Below are positions 24,689-32,496 of a stretch of 32,496 nt of DNA, piece by piece. The DNA comes from Phycisphaerales bacterium (GTDB lineage Bacteria; Planctomycetota; Phycisphaerae; Phycisphaerales; UBA1924): NCBI GenBank assembly GCA_947459215.1, contig CANHCQ010000032.1, positions 1-32,496 of the forward strand, in the 5' to 3' direction. A program made the position numbers and the translations under genes. The notes under the pieces are model-generated. The model was given only the letters and a program-made list of their open reading frames with translations, was not told the origin of the DNA and made no database searches. Positions within the stretch are counted from its first letter, which is position 1; each line of letters opens with the position of its first letter.

Positions 24689-26221
24689 TTACTGACCTTG
24701 CGGCTTCGACACCGCCTCCATGACGCGTTCGAGATTGAACGAGCCGGGCTTCTGCCGTGGCGGGAACTCGCGGAAGCTCTGCAGCCACTGGGCAACATAG
24801 GCACCGGCGGGCGCGATCAGGAACATGCGATCCATGTACCACCGCTGGTAGCCCATCGCGTTCTCGTGCTCGGCACGCTCGAACGGATCCATGCGAAGGT
24901 TGGTGATCAGCGGAGCCCGCAGCTCCACGAACGGATGCTGCCAGACCCGCAACCCTTCAGCCTCCTGCATCAGGAACGTGATCTTCCAGTTGCCATACCG
25001 CAGGGCCGCCACGCTGCCGTCGTCGGTCCAGTAGATGAACTCCTTCCGAGGCCAGGCCGACTCGCCGCGGAGCGCCGGACCAAGGTCGTACCCGTCCAGA
25101 TGCACCTTGTACGACCGATCACCCATCGTCCGACCCTTGAGCAGATCCTGCTTGACGGTCGCATCGCCCGCCGCCGCGGCGAACGTCATCAGCATGTCTT
25201 CGTGCGACGCGATGTCGTTGACAACGGTGCCGGGCTTGATGGTCCCCGGCCAGCGGATCACGCACGGCACGCGGTAGCCACCCTCCCAGTTCGTGTTCTT
25301 CTCGCCGCGGAACATCGTGGTTCCGCCGTCGGGCCACGTGAACGTCTCGGCGCCGTTGTCCGTGGAATACATCACGATGGTGTTGTCATCGAGGCCCAGA
25401 GCCTTGAGCTTGTCGAGCACCTGCCCGACGTGCCCATCGTGCTCCACCATGCCGTCGGCGTAGACGCCCAGGCCGGTCTTGCCCTCCGACTCGGCCTTGA
25501 GGTGGGTGAATACGTGCATCCGGGTCGAGTTCCACCAGAGGAAGAACGGCTTGTTCGCCTTCGCCGCACGCTCCATGAAATCGAGCGCCTTGGTCGTCAC
25601 TTCCTCGTCGATCGTTTCCATCCGCTTGCGCGTCAGCGGACCCGTGTCCGTGATGCGGCCATCGGCGAACGAGTGAATCACGCCCCGCGGCCCGAATCGC
25701 TTCTTGAACTCCGCGTCCTTGGGATAATCGGGATTCTCCGGCTCCTCCTCGGCGTTGAGGTGGTAGAGGTTCCCGAAGAACTCATCGAACCCGTGCGCGG
25801 TCGGCAGCATGTCGTCACGATCACCCAGGTGGTTCTTGCCGAACTGCCCGGTGGCGTAGCCCTTGGCGCGAAGCACCGTCGCGATCGTCGGGTCTTCCTT
25901 CTTCATGCCCTCGGGGGTACCGGGGAGGCCGACCTTGGTCAGCCCGGTGCGGATCGGCGACTGCCCGGTGATGAACGCAGCGCGTCCCGCGGTGCACGAC
26001 TGCTGTCCGTACCAGTCGGTGAAGAGCGCGCCTTCCTTCGCAATGCGATCGATGTTGGGCGTCTTGTAGCCCATCATCCCCATGTTGTACGCGCTGATAT
26101 TGAATTGCCCGATGTCATCTCCCCAGATGACCAGGATGTTGGGCTGCTTGGTTTGTGCCGCGGCGTTGTGAGAAACGCAGAGGGCAATCAGACAGACCAA
26201 GGCCGCGAGATACATTTTCAT
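24689..26221 (-). CDS. Exported arylsulfatase (formylglycine type)
   Basis: 510 residues from the ATG at 26221, chosen for AAGGAG at 6-base spacing and the signal peptide MKMYLAALVCLIALCVSHNAAAQ. The sulfatase signature CTAGR (Cys76 in QQSCTAGRAAFITG) is the site where Cys is converted to formylglycine. The metal-binding start (NILVIWGDDIG) and YSTDNGAETFTWPDGG are standard alkaline-phosphatase-superfamily landmarks. It hydrolyses sulfate esters outside the cytoplasm; the substrate is unknown. It is 199 bases downstream of the channel-protein gene and ends at a strong terminator. Confidence 0.93.
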   Translation of the reverse strand: MKMYLAALVCLIALCVSHNAAAQTKQPNILVIWGDDIGQFNISAYNMGMMGYKTPNIDRIAKEGALFTDWYGQQSCTAGRAAFITGQSPIRTGLTKVGLPGTPEGMKKEDPTIATVLRAKGYATGQFGKNHLGDRDDMLPTAHGFDEFFGNLYHLNAEEEPENPDYPKDAEFKKRFGPRGVIHSFADGRITDTGPLTRKRMETIDEEVTTKALDFMERAAKANKPFFLWWNSTRMHVFTHLKAESEGKTGLGVYADGMVEHDGHVGQVLDKLKALGLDDNTIVMYSTDNGAETFTWPDGGTTMFRGEKNTNWEGGYRVPCVIRWPGTIKPGTVVNDIASHEDMLMTFAAAAGDATVKQDLLKGRTMGDRSYKVHLDGYDLGPALRGESAWPRKEFIYWTDDGSVAALRYGNWKITFLMQEAEGLRVWQHPFVELRAPLITNLRMDPFERAEHENAMGYQRWYMDRMFLIAPAGAYVAQWLQSFREFPPRQKPGSFNLERVMEAVSKPQGQ

Positions 26222-26391
26222 CAAGTGCTCCTTGTGAGCGCGAGGAGCGGAGTCTCGCGCATCGACCGAAAAGAATACCGAATCGAGGCGACGCAGGCTG
26301 GCTGCGCGCGTCAAGATGTGAATAACTTACTCGCCGCGTTTCGCCACGCGGCTGCGATCTGCCCCACCTCCCCCTCAAGCCTCTTCCGACC

Positions 26392-26424
26392 GTGACGTCG
26401 CCCGTGGCGCTCGAAAGACGTCAC
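26392..26424. other. Inverted repeat over the channel-protein stop codon
   Basis: Perfect 8-bp arms GTGACGTC / GACGTCAC with a 17-base loop overlap the stop codon at 26421. There is no U-run, so it may be an RNA stability element or a protein-binding site rather than a terminator. Confidence 0.45.
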
Positions 26425-27323
26425 TTCGGGAAGAGGAATGTAACCGCAAATCGCAGCCCCCACTCCGGGCCCGCGACGGGGGCCTCGGCGTAGTAGCGGA
26501 CACCGACCGTGAACTGGACCGGTTGGTTTCCGAACACAACAAGCTGCGCCAGTGTGAGGTTGATCGGAACGGTCCAGCGATGAGAGGCCCAGTCGTAACT
26601 CGACTCGGTGTTGAGGCCGAGCGTGGTCGCGCTCGGCCACGTGTACGACACGAACGGCTGCAGAAAGGTCGCGTTGACCTGTTCGTGATCGGCGCTGTTG
26701 GTGACGGACCAGAGGTGGTTGGCCAGAGCGCCGTACGTCCATCCCTTGCTCTGGCGCAGGGCCACAGCGGTGGGGCCGAAGCCAAGGCTCTCGCTCCGCA
26801 GCCGAGGTTCCGTGCCGGTCGGCCACAGTGCGACCGGCCCGGCGCCCAGGATCCAGCCGCCGACGGGTTCCTTGGGCGAAAAGAAGAACGACTGCACCGT
26901 GTCGCCCAGCCCGAAATCGCTGTCCACACCGTCGGCGATCGACTCCTGATAGATGATCGGCACGATGGTCCGGACGATCAGGTTCCAGTTGTCTGTGAGC
27001 GTGAGCGGCACCACCGGCTGCACGTTGAGCGTGAACCGCCCGCCGTCTTTGGGCCCGAATCCCTCGTCGTAGTTGAGCTGGAAGGGCACGCTGATCAGGT
27101 CAGCGACCGGGTTGGATAGTTTCTTGGCGAGCTCGCTGGAATCGCCCGGTGCCGCCGCGGCCTTTCCCCCCGGCTCCTGCAACACAGCGACAAGGCGGAA
27201 CGGCTCGAACTGGCTGCCCAGTGGCACCGGAACCTGAGCGGCCGCGGTCGAGCCGATCGCCGTTGTTCCAAGGAGCGACAAGTGTGCGACGCAGTCGCAG
27301 AAGCGACGTTGATTGACAAGCAT
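26421..27323 (-). CDS. Outer-membrane beta-barrel channel/transporter-like protein (MetA-pathway phenol-degradation type)
   Basis: 300 residues from the ATG at 27323, with GGAGG about 12 bases upstream; a TTG 12 codons earlier overlaps the sulfatase. The N-terminal hydrophobic part ends at STAAAQ, a likely signal peptidase site. The rest alternates polar and aromatic residues in beta strands (VADLISVPFQLNYDEGFGP; GRFTLNVQPVVPLTLTDNWNLIVRTIVPIIYQ; GLGDTVQSFFFSPKEP; GWILGAGPVALWPTG) and ends in a Phe-rich strand LRFAVTFLFPK, typical of an outer-membrane barrel with C-terminal aromatic. This pattern is known from proteins annotated as neuromedin U-like or phenol MetA transporters. It starts 23 bases after the larger sulfatase and probably admits sulfated substrate or releases products; this role is inferred. 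Confidence 0.75.
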   Translation of the reverse strand: MLVNQRRFCDCVAHLSLLGTTAIGSTAAAQVPVPLGSQFEPFRLVAVLQEPGGKAAAAPGDSSELAKKLSNPVADLISVPFQLNYDEGFGPKDGGRFTLNVQPVVPLTLTDNWNLIVRTIVPIIYQESIADGVDSDFGLGDTVQSFFFSPKEPVGGWILGAGPVALWPTGTEPRLRSESLGFGPTAVALRQSKGWTYGALANHLWSVTNSADHEQVNATFLQPFVSYTWPSATTLGLNTESSYDWASHRWTVPINLTLAQLVVFGNQPVQFTVGVRYYAEAPVAGPEWGLRFAVTFLFPK

Positions 27324-27345
27324 GGGTGTTGGTCCTCCGCTTGAT

Positions 27346-29685
27346 TTACTTCTGTTCAACCGTCACGCGGACGATGCGGCCCGTGAACGCGTTGTTGCCC
27401 TGCTTGTAGTCGGGCGAGACGTTTGTCTCCGCATCGAGACCGACATCCACGCCCTCATCCGCCGAGAACATGAAGGGCTGCGTCTTCGGCACCTGTGCCT
27501 CGGCGACAACGGTTCCGTTGACCCGCAGGATCGACTTGCCGCCGGCGCCGGGCTTCTTGGATTCCGGAATGAACTCGTACTGGATCGTGTGCTTGCCGGC
27601 CGGGAGCGCGGCGCCGCCCCCGATGTTGGTGCGCTCAATGCCGAAGAAGTTGTACTCGTATCGCGCCACGCCGTCCTTCATGTACATCGTCCAGCCGCCG
27701 AAGTAGCCGGCCTGGGCGATGATGACGCCATTGGTGTTGCTGCCGCTCAGTTCCACGTCCGCGGTCACCGTGTGGTGAACGCCCTTGACGTTGATGAAGG
27801 CGTTCTCCAGCAGCCCGGTCATGCCGGGATACACGGTCATCGATTTGCGGCCGCCCAGAAGGTCGGGCCGTCCGGCGATGGACGCCATGAATCGCTCGGA
27901 CCGGCGGTCGTCGATCGGCAGAACGTGATTCCGGATCGCCTCACGCGTGAAGACTTCCTGCAGTTCCTTCAGCTTGTCCGGCATCTTCGCCGCCAGGTTG
28001 TTCGCCTGACTGAAGTCCTCGTCCACGTGGTAGAGCTCCCAGACGTCCTCGTTCAACGCCGGCAGCTGGGCAGCCAGCACCCACGGAATCGAGTGACGCG
28101 TACACGCCACCCAGCCCTCGTGGTAGACGCCGCGGTTGCCGAACATCTCAAAGTACTGCGTCTTGCGACGATCCGCGGCCTTCGGGTCCGACGTCGAGTA
28201 GAGCATCGACACGCCGTCCATCGGTCGCTGCTCCACGCCGTTCACCACCTTGGGGTGCGGAATCCCCGCCGCCTCAAGCACGGTGGGTGCCACATCGACC
28301 ACGTGATGGAACTGCGGCCGCACCGAACCGTTGCCCTTGACGCCCTTGGGCCAGTGCATCACCATGCCGTTGCGCGTGCCGCCGAAATGGCTCGCGACCT
28401 GCTTGGTCCACTGGAAAGGCGTGTTGCACGCCCACGCCCAACCGATCGCAAAGTGCGGGAACGTGGTCGGGCCGCCCCAGTCGTCAATGTGCGGCATCAT
28501 CTGGTCCGCCGTGCCGACGATCCCGTTCAGGGCCATCATTTCGTTGTACGAGCCCTCGGGTCCACCTTCGGCGCTCGCTCCGTTGTCGCCGACAATATAG
28601 AAGAAGAGCGTGTTGTCCAGCTCGCCGATCTCTTCGAGCTGCCGGACCAGCCGCCCGACCTCGGCGTCGGTGTGCTCGGCGAAGCCGGCAAACGTCTCCA
28701 TCTGCCGCTCGAACAGCCGCCGCTGATCGGCGGTCGTGTTGGCCCAGGCGGGAATCTCATTTGGCCGGGGCGTCAGCTGCGTATTGGCCGGGATGATGCC
28801 CATCTTCTTCTGGCGATCGAACGTCTCCTGACGGAGCTGATCCCATCCGCCCGCGAACTCGCCCTTGTACTTGGCGATCCACTCCTTGGGCACATGGTGC
28901 GGAGCGTGCGTCGCCCCCGGCGCGAAGTACATGTAGAACGGCTTGTCGGGCGTCAGCGACTGCTGGGCGCTGACCCAGTTGATCGCCTGCGTCGTCATGT
29001 CCGTCGTGAAGTGATAGTTCGGCGTGTTCGGCTGCTCGACCCGCGTCACGCCGTCATAAATCGCCGGCGCCCACTGGTTCGTCTCGCCTCCGATGAACCC
29101 ATAGAACTTGTCGAAGCCCGAGCCCGTCGGCCATCGGTCATACGGACCGGACGTCGACACTTCCCACGGCGGCGTCTCGTGGTACTTCCCGAACGCCGCG
29201 GTGCTGTAGCCGTTCATCCGCAGGATGTTCGCCAGCGTCGTGATCGCCAGCGGACGGATGCCGGTGTTGCCGGGGAACGCCGTCGCCAGTTCCATGATGG
29301 CGCCAGCGTTGTTGGCGTGATGGTTGTGACCGGTCAGGAGCGCCACCCGCGTCGGGCTGCACAAGGCCGTCGTGTGGAACCGGTTGTACTTGAGACCAGT
29401 TCCGGCCAGACGCTCGAGCGTTGGCATGCGGATCGGGCCGCCGAACGCGCTGCTGGCGCCGAAGCCGATGTCGTCGATCAGCACGATCACCACGTTGGGC
29501 GCGCTCGCCGGTGCCTTCACCTCAAACCGCGGCGGAGCCTTTGCCTTGCGGGCATCCAGCTCGGTGATCGGCGTCACCGCCGGCTCGTGCACGGGCAGGA
29601 CCGTCCGGTCGATCGTGGGCTGGGCCCAGGCCAAGCTTCCGGAGACGAGAGCGAACGCGCCACTGGTCAAGCGACTTGCAATCAC
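27346..29685 (-). CDS. Exported large arylsulfatase (formylglycine type)
   Basis: 779 residues from GTG at 29685, with AAGGAG at 8-base spacing; a short signal peptide (MIASRLTSGAFALVSGSLAWAQ) follows. The signature CSPTR is at Cys109 (ALCSPTRVALLTG). Metal ligands: VLIDDIGFG near 68-75 and VGDNGASAEGG near 360. The catalytic domain runs to about residue 600; the last ~170 residues form an extra beta-rich domain (ENAFINVKGVHHTVTADVELSG; HTIQYEFIPESKK...; DAETNVSPDYKQG), as in large planctomycete and proteobacterial arylsulfatases. The start overlaps the stop of the formylglycine-generating enzyme by four bases (GTGA), so the two are translationally coupled. It hydrolyses an unknown sulfate ester outside the cytoplasm. 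Confidence 0.94.
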   Translation of the reverse strand: MIASRLTSGAFALVSGSLAWAQPTIDRTVLPVHEPAVTPITELDARKAKAPPRFEVKAPASAPNVVIVLIDDIGFGASSAFGGPIRMPTLERLAGTGLKYNRFHTTALCSPTRVALLTGHNHHANNAGAIMELATAFPGNTGIRPLAITTLANILRMNGYSTAAFGKYHETPPWEVSTSGPYDRWPTGSGFDKFYGFIGGETNQWAPAIYDGVTRVEQPNTPNYHFTTDMTTQAINWVSAQQSLTPDKPFYMYFAPGATHAPHHVPKEWIAKYKGEFAGGWDQLRQETFDRQKKMGIIPANTQLTPRPNEIPAWANTTADQRRLFERQMETFAGFAEHTDAEVGRLVRQLEEIGELDNTLFFYIVGDNGASAEGGPEGSYNEMMALNGIVGTADQMMPHIDDWGGPTTFPHFAIGWAWACNTPFQWTKQVASHFGGTRNGMVMHWPKGVKGNGSVRPQFHHVVDVAPTVLEAAGIPHPKVVNGVEQRPMDGVSMLYSTSDPKAADRRKTQYFEMFGNRGVYHEGWVACTRHSIPWVLAAQLPALNEDVWELYHVDEDFSQANNLAAKMPDKLKELQEVFTREAIRNHVLPIDDRRSERFMASIAGRPDLLGGRKSMTVYPGMTGLLENAFINVKGVHHTVTADVELSGSNTNGVIIAQAGYFGGWTMYMKDGVARYEYNFFGIERTNIGGGAALPAGKHTIQYEFIPESKKPGAGGKSILRVNGTVVAEAQVPKTQPFMFSADEGVDVGLDAETNVSPDYKQGNNAFTGRIVRVTVEQK

Positions 29686-30848
29686 TTCGAGGACTCCTTA
29701 CTGGTGGGCTTCGAAACAGCGGGACGGTTGTTCTCACTCGGCGACAGGACGCACCGGAAGCCCAGATGCTGCAACCCCGTGTCCGGGGGCGCCGCCATGC
29801 GGGCGCTGGGGCGGTAGCTGGCGCAGTAGCTGTCGTTGCACAGGAACGAGCCGCCGCGGTGCACGCGGCTCTCTGGTGCATGCGGGTTGCGAGGATCGAG
29901 CGAGCTGTTCGGGCCTTTGGGATTCTCGATCAGGGCCGACGGCGTACCCGCTTCGAGCAACTGGCGGGCGTACGCGTCGGGGCGATAGAGATCCGCGCAC
30001 CATTCCCACACATTGCCGGCCATGTCGTACAGGCCGTATCCATTCGGCGGGAACGACCGCACGGGAGCGGCGCGGGCAAAGCCGTCTTCTTCGCTGTTCT
30101 TATCTGGAAAGTGCCCCTGCCAGATGTTGCACCGTTTGGCGTCGACGGGCTCGCTACCCCAGACGTTGACCGCGCCGTCCAGGCCGCCGCGGGCTGCGAA
30201 CTCCCACTGCGCCTCGGTGGGCAGCGATTTGCCGGCCCACTTGCAGTACGCGACGGCGTCCTCGTACGCGATATGGACGACGGGATGATTGTCTTTGCCC
30301 TGGATGCTGCTCGTCGGGCCTTCGGGGTGCTGCCAATTGGCGCCGATGGTCCATCGCCACCACTCCCCGTAGTTTCGGAGATCGACCGGGTGGTCGGGCG
30401 GCGTGAATACGAGCGAGCCGGGTTGCAGCAGGGCGTCGTCGGGCTTGGGTGTGCCGGGCGCGGCCTGCTTCTTCAACTCCTCCCAATCGACCGGGCGCTC
30501 GGCGACGGTCTTGTACCCGGTGGCGGCGACGAAGGCGGCGAACTGGGCGTTGGTGACTTCGGTCTGATCCATCCAGAAGCCGTCGACGCGGACGCGGTGC
30601 ACGGGCGATTCGTCGGGACGGGCGAGCGGGTCGGTGCTGCCCATCTTGAACTCGCCGCCGGGGATCCACACCATGCCCGCGGGAGGCGAACTCAGGTCCG
30701 CCGGCTCGCGCGACGGCGCCGCGGGGGCCGCGGCGAGCAGCAGGCCGCCGCGCCCGGTCGCGGCGCAGCACGACGAAGGCTGCGGAGCATTACTCGGTGT
30801 GGCGGCAGCGGCAAGAGCCTGCAGCGCGATGAGGGCGACGAGCGACAT
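29682..30848 (-). CDS. Exported formylglycine-generating enzyme (sulfatase maturation, SUMF1 family)
   Basis: 388 residues from the ATG at 30848, chosen because it begins a hydrophobic signal-like segment (MSLVALIALQALAAAATPS); the frame extends upstream to 31010 but that part is Arg/Cys-rich. The core starts at GMVWIPGGEFKMGSTDP and contains NHPVVHIAYEDAVAYCKWAGKSLPTEAQWEFAARGG and GLYDMAGNVWEWCADLY. The two copper-binding, active cysteines of true aerobic FGE are present: Cys337 and Cys342 in RGGSFLCNDSYCASYRPSAR, with HLGFRCV at the end. It oxidises the sulfatase signature Cys to formylglycine using O2. It is the first gene of the sulfatase operon and is coupled to the larger sulfatase by a GTGA overlap. 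Export of this enzyme is unusual among bacteria and is discussed separately. Confidence 0.9.
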   Translation of the reverse strand: MSLVALIALQALAAAATPSNAPQPSSCCAATGRGGLLLAAAPAAPSREPADLSSPPAGMVWIPGGEFKMGSTDPLARPDESPVHRVRVDGFWMDQTEVTNAQFAAFVAATGYKTVAERPVDWEELKKQAAPGTPKPDDALLQPGSLVFTPPDHPVDLRNYGEWWRWTIGANWQHPEGPTSSIQGKDNHPVVHIAYEDAVAYCKWAGKSLPTEAQWEFAARGGLDGAVNVWGSEPVDAKRCNIWQGHFPDKNSEEDGFARAAPVRSFPPNGYGLYDMAGNVWEWCADLYRPDAYARQLLEAGTPSALIENPKGPNSSLDPRNPHAPESRVHRGGSFLCNDSYCASYRPSARMAAPPDTGLQHLGFRCVLSPSENNRPAVSKPTSKESSK

Positions 30849-31022
30849 GCCGCAAGCATACCAAACGCGCGAGCCAGCGTCCCTGCGGAATTCTCCTCCA
30901 TCGATTCTGCATCCGGCGGATTGTGCGCTGGTGTCACGGCACACCAAGCCCGATCGGGACATTCCTGAATCAGCGGGAAGGGAGACCCAGGGGACTCTGG
31001 GGTGCGGCATGGGCGGGGCGCG

Positions 31023-31541
31023 TCAGGTTTTGTCGGCGGCGAAGAAGATCACGATCGCTTTGGCCTCGCCGAGCACGCGGCAGACTTCCCAGATCAGGAA
31101 CAGCGGCAGGAAGAAGACGAACAGCACGACCGCCCGGGCCAAAACGAGTTCCGGCCCGAGCGCTCGGAGTTCCTCAAGTGTCTGGGTCACGCTGTGGCCG
31201 TGGTAAAGGCCTTTGGCCAGTTCTTCAACGCCCGCAAAGAGCAGCGCAAAGACCGTGAACGCGGCCGCCCGCAGGATCACCCGCAGGGCGCGGCGGCGGA
31301 GGCGCAGGCGGTCGCCGAGCCGGAGGGCGTTGCCGATGACCATGACTTTGGCAAGGACCATGGCCTCGATGAAGCACTGGAGGATGGCGGTGAGGGGAGC
31401 GCCCTTGGCGCCCAGGAGCACGGCGCGGTACGCCGCGAGCGCGGCGAGGAAGAGGAAGACATAGAGGAAGACCCAGAGCATGAGGCGGGTCTCTTCCCAC
31501 AGTCGCACGCGGATGGACTTGGGTGATTCAGCGGTGTGCAT
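31023..31541 (-). CDS. Small integral membrane protein of unknown function
   Basis: 172 residues from the ATG at 31541, which has AAGGA about seven bases upstream; the frame is open farther upstream, but that stretch is the antisense of tspO. Four hydrophobic segments are visible: ~20-44 (MLWVFLYVFLFLAALAAYRAVLL), ~50-72 (TAILQCFIEAMVLAKVMVIGNAL), ~88-106 (VILRAAAFTVFALLFAGVEEL) and ~130-152 (ELVLARAVVLFVFFLPLFLIWEV). An Arg-rich loop (RLGDRLRLRRRALR) sits between segments 2 and 3, likely cytoplasmic. No family name was recognised. It ends 174 bases upstream of the FGE gene and is divergent from tspO. Confidence 0.75.
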   Translation of the reverse strand: MHTAESPKSIRVRLWEETRLMLWVFLYVFLFLAALAAYRAVLLGAKGAPLTAILQCFIEAMVLAKVMVIGNALRLGDRLRLRRRALRVILRAAAFTVFALLFAGVEELAKGLYHGHSVTQTLEELRALGPELVLARAVVLFVFFLPLFLIWEVCRVLGEAKAIVIFFAADKT

Positions 31542-31704
31542 GGTGGGTCCTTGTGAAGCGGTGCGTGCGGAGGCAGCCCCGGAGATTGAAGCGCGGAAGT
31601 TGACGCTGGATTTTGAACGGCGCATCGGGGTGCAGGCGGGCGTGCTCACGGTGCGGTGGTTGCCGCGGCGAGGGGGTGGGGCGGCGTCGGTATGCTTGCG
31701 TTGC

Positions 31705-32199
31705 ATGCATGAGTCATCCGATCGAGCAACTGGTGGGGCGCGGAGTTGGCTGGGGTTGGCCGCGTGGCTGGCGCTGTGCTTTGGTGCGGCGGCGGTGGGG
31801 TCGTTGTCGATGCCGGGGGCGTGGTATGCGAGTCTGAACAAGCCGAGTTGGAATCCGCCGAGCTGGGTGTTCGGGCCGGTGTGGACGGCGCTGTACGCGG
31901 CGATGGCGGTGGCGGCTTGGCTGTTGTGGAGGCGGGGGGGGGTCGTGGTGCAGGCGCGAGCGCTGGGGTTGTTCTTGTTGCAGCTCGCGCTGAATGCGGC
32001 GTGGAGTCCGGTGTTCTTCGGGATGCAGCGGATCGGGCTGGCGCTGGTGGTGATGCTGCTGTTGTGGGCGGCGATCACGGCGACGATGGTGGCGTTCTTC
32101 CGGGTGAGCCGCGGGGCGGGGTGGTTGCTCGTGCCGTACCTGGCGTGGGTGAGCTTTGCGGCGGCGTTGAACTTCACGTTGTGGCGGTTGAATGGGTGA
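31705..32199 (+). CDS. tspO: TspO/MBR family protein (tryptophan-rich sensory protein)
   Basis: 164 residues, the usual family length, from the ATG at 31705; the frame is open upstream to 31480 but lacks hydrophobic segments there. Five membrane segments are visible. Family marks are WYASLNKPSWNPPSWVFGPVWTALYAAMAVAAWLLW near the start, LNAAWSPVFFG in the middle and YLAWVSFAAALNFTLWRLN at the end. TspO proteins bind porphyrins and related ligands in the outer or inner membrane and modulate stress or pigment responses; the role here is not known. No strong Shine-Dalgarno is seen. Divergent from the small membrane protein gene. Confidence 0.93.
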   Translation: MHESSDRATGGARSWLGLAAWLALCFGAAAVGSLSMPGAWYASLNKPSWNPPSWVFGPVWTALYAAMAVAAWLLWRRGGVVVQARALGLFLLQLALNAAWSPVFFGMQRIGLALVVMLLLWAAITATMVAFFRVSRGAGWLLVPYLAWVSFAAALNFTLWRLNG

Positions 32200-32390
32200 G
32201 GGGGCGGTGGGGCAGTGGGGCAGTGGGGCAGAGAATGAAGACGAATGCGGTGGGCGCGCGGGAAGGGGGGGCACGATCATCGGGTTTCGGGGAATCCCCC
32301 GGCGTGCATGCGGGGTGGTCGTCGCGATCTTCTCGTTTCTTTCGATTTTGTCTGCAAGGTCGGTCGGGGGCGGTGCAAGTCGTGGTACGG
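32200..32390. other. Gap between tspO and the terminal tandem repeat
   Basis: Contains three GTGGGGCA units at 32207-32230 and otherwise no supported gene. An ATG at 32308 opens a frame that reads through the 10-bp repeat to the window edge (63 codons, decapeptide GFSRVLAGSR repeated); it lacks a clear Shine-Dalgarno and is not called as a gene. Confidence 0.5.
32207..32230. repeat. GTGGGGCA repeat, three units
   Basis: Three perfect 8-base copies eight bases after the tspO stop codon. The same unit forms the in-frame insertion at 6678-6709. Confidence 0.85.
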
Positions 32391-32496
32391 GTTCTCGCGG
32401 GTTCTCGCGGGTTCTCGCGGGTTCTCGCGGGTTCTCGCGGGTTCTCGCGGGTTCTCGCGGGTTCTCGCGGGTTCTCGCGGGTTCTCGCGGGTTCTC
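32391..32496. repeat. Perfect 10-bp tandem repeat running off the window
   Basis: Ten identical full copies of GTTCTCGCGG plus six bases of an eleventh; the array continues past the edge, so its total length is unknown. All three plus frames are stop-free through it, because a 10-base unit cycles through the frames as the decapeptide VLAGSRGFSR. The minus strand is also open. Confidence 0.95.

Noticed and set aside
27313..29817. Long plus-strand open frame (834 codons) opposite the large sulfatase
   Set aside because: It mirrors the sulfatase reading frame; no recognisable domain and biased composition.
31542..32177. N-terminal extension of the small membrane protein to 384 residues
   Set aside because: The extension is antisense to tspO and has low-complexity composition; ATG 31541 has a good Shine-Dalgarno.
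32308..32496. ORF from ATG 32308 through the 10-bp repeat
   Set aside because: No ribosome-binding site, and any frame through a 10-base unit lacking stops in all phases is open by default; kept only as a remark.

Overview
The window is about 32.5 kb of GC-rich DNA with strong C/G third-position preference. Dense signal-peptide proteins, two formylglycine-type sulfatases with their maturation enzyme, a MuiA/DUF4139 protein, a GH20 enzyme and many short-period repeats in the gaps point to a planctomycete, possibly of the Phycisphaerae. This is inferred from gene content only. No rRNA, tRNA, insertion sequence, phage module or CRISPR array was seen.

Left part (1-9004). On the minus strand lie a MoxR/BchI-like AAA+ ATPase, the N-terminal part of its von Willebrand factor A (VWA) partner (cut by the window edge), and an exported DUF4139 protein. 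Divergent from these is a 1028-residue FAD plus Fe-S dehydrogenase of the YdiJ type, followed by a lone exported sugar-type solute-binding protein.

Middle (9030-18494). lysA converges on a shared terminator. It is divergent from a secreted hypothetical protein that is followed by xseA, xseB, a prepilin peptidase and fusA. A hairpin-rich gap then leads to a membrane-anchored ORFan with aberrant codon use.

Right part, all minus strand up to about 31.5 kb. A tight three-gene operon (Na+/solute symporter, GH20 hexosaminidase without signal peptide, AnmK) with overlapping start/stop codons looks like a pathway that imports an amino sugar, cleaves it and phosphorylates it. Farther right is a sulfatase locus: formylglycine-generating enzyme, large sulfatase, beta-barrel channel protein, second sulfatase, then an exported Mn-type superoxide dismutase, with clear terminators after the last two. 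The end carries a small membrane protein, a divergent TspO homologue and a 10-bp tandem repeat that runs off the window.

The most unusual signals are two repeat-type sequences kept in frame inside the FAD/Fe-S dehydrogenase, the symporter-GH20-AnmK operon as a possible alternative cell-wall recycling route, the exported sulfatase-maturation enzyme coupled to exported sulfatases, a pair of ~40-bp direct repeats near 23.4 kb, and the 10-bp tandem array at the right edge.
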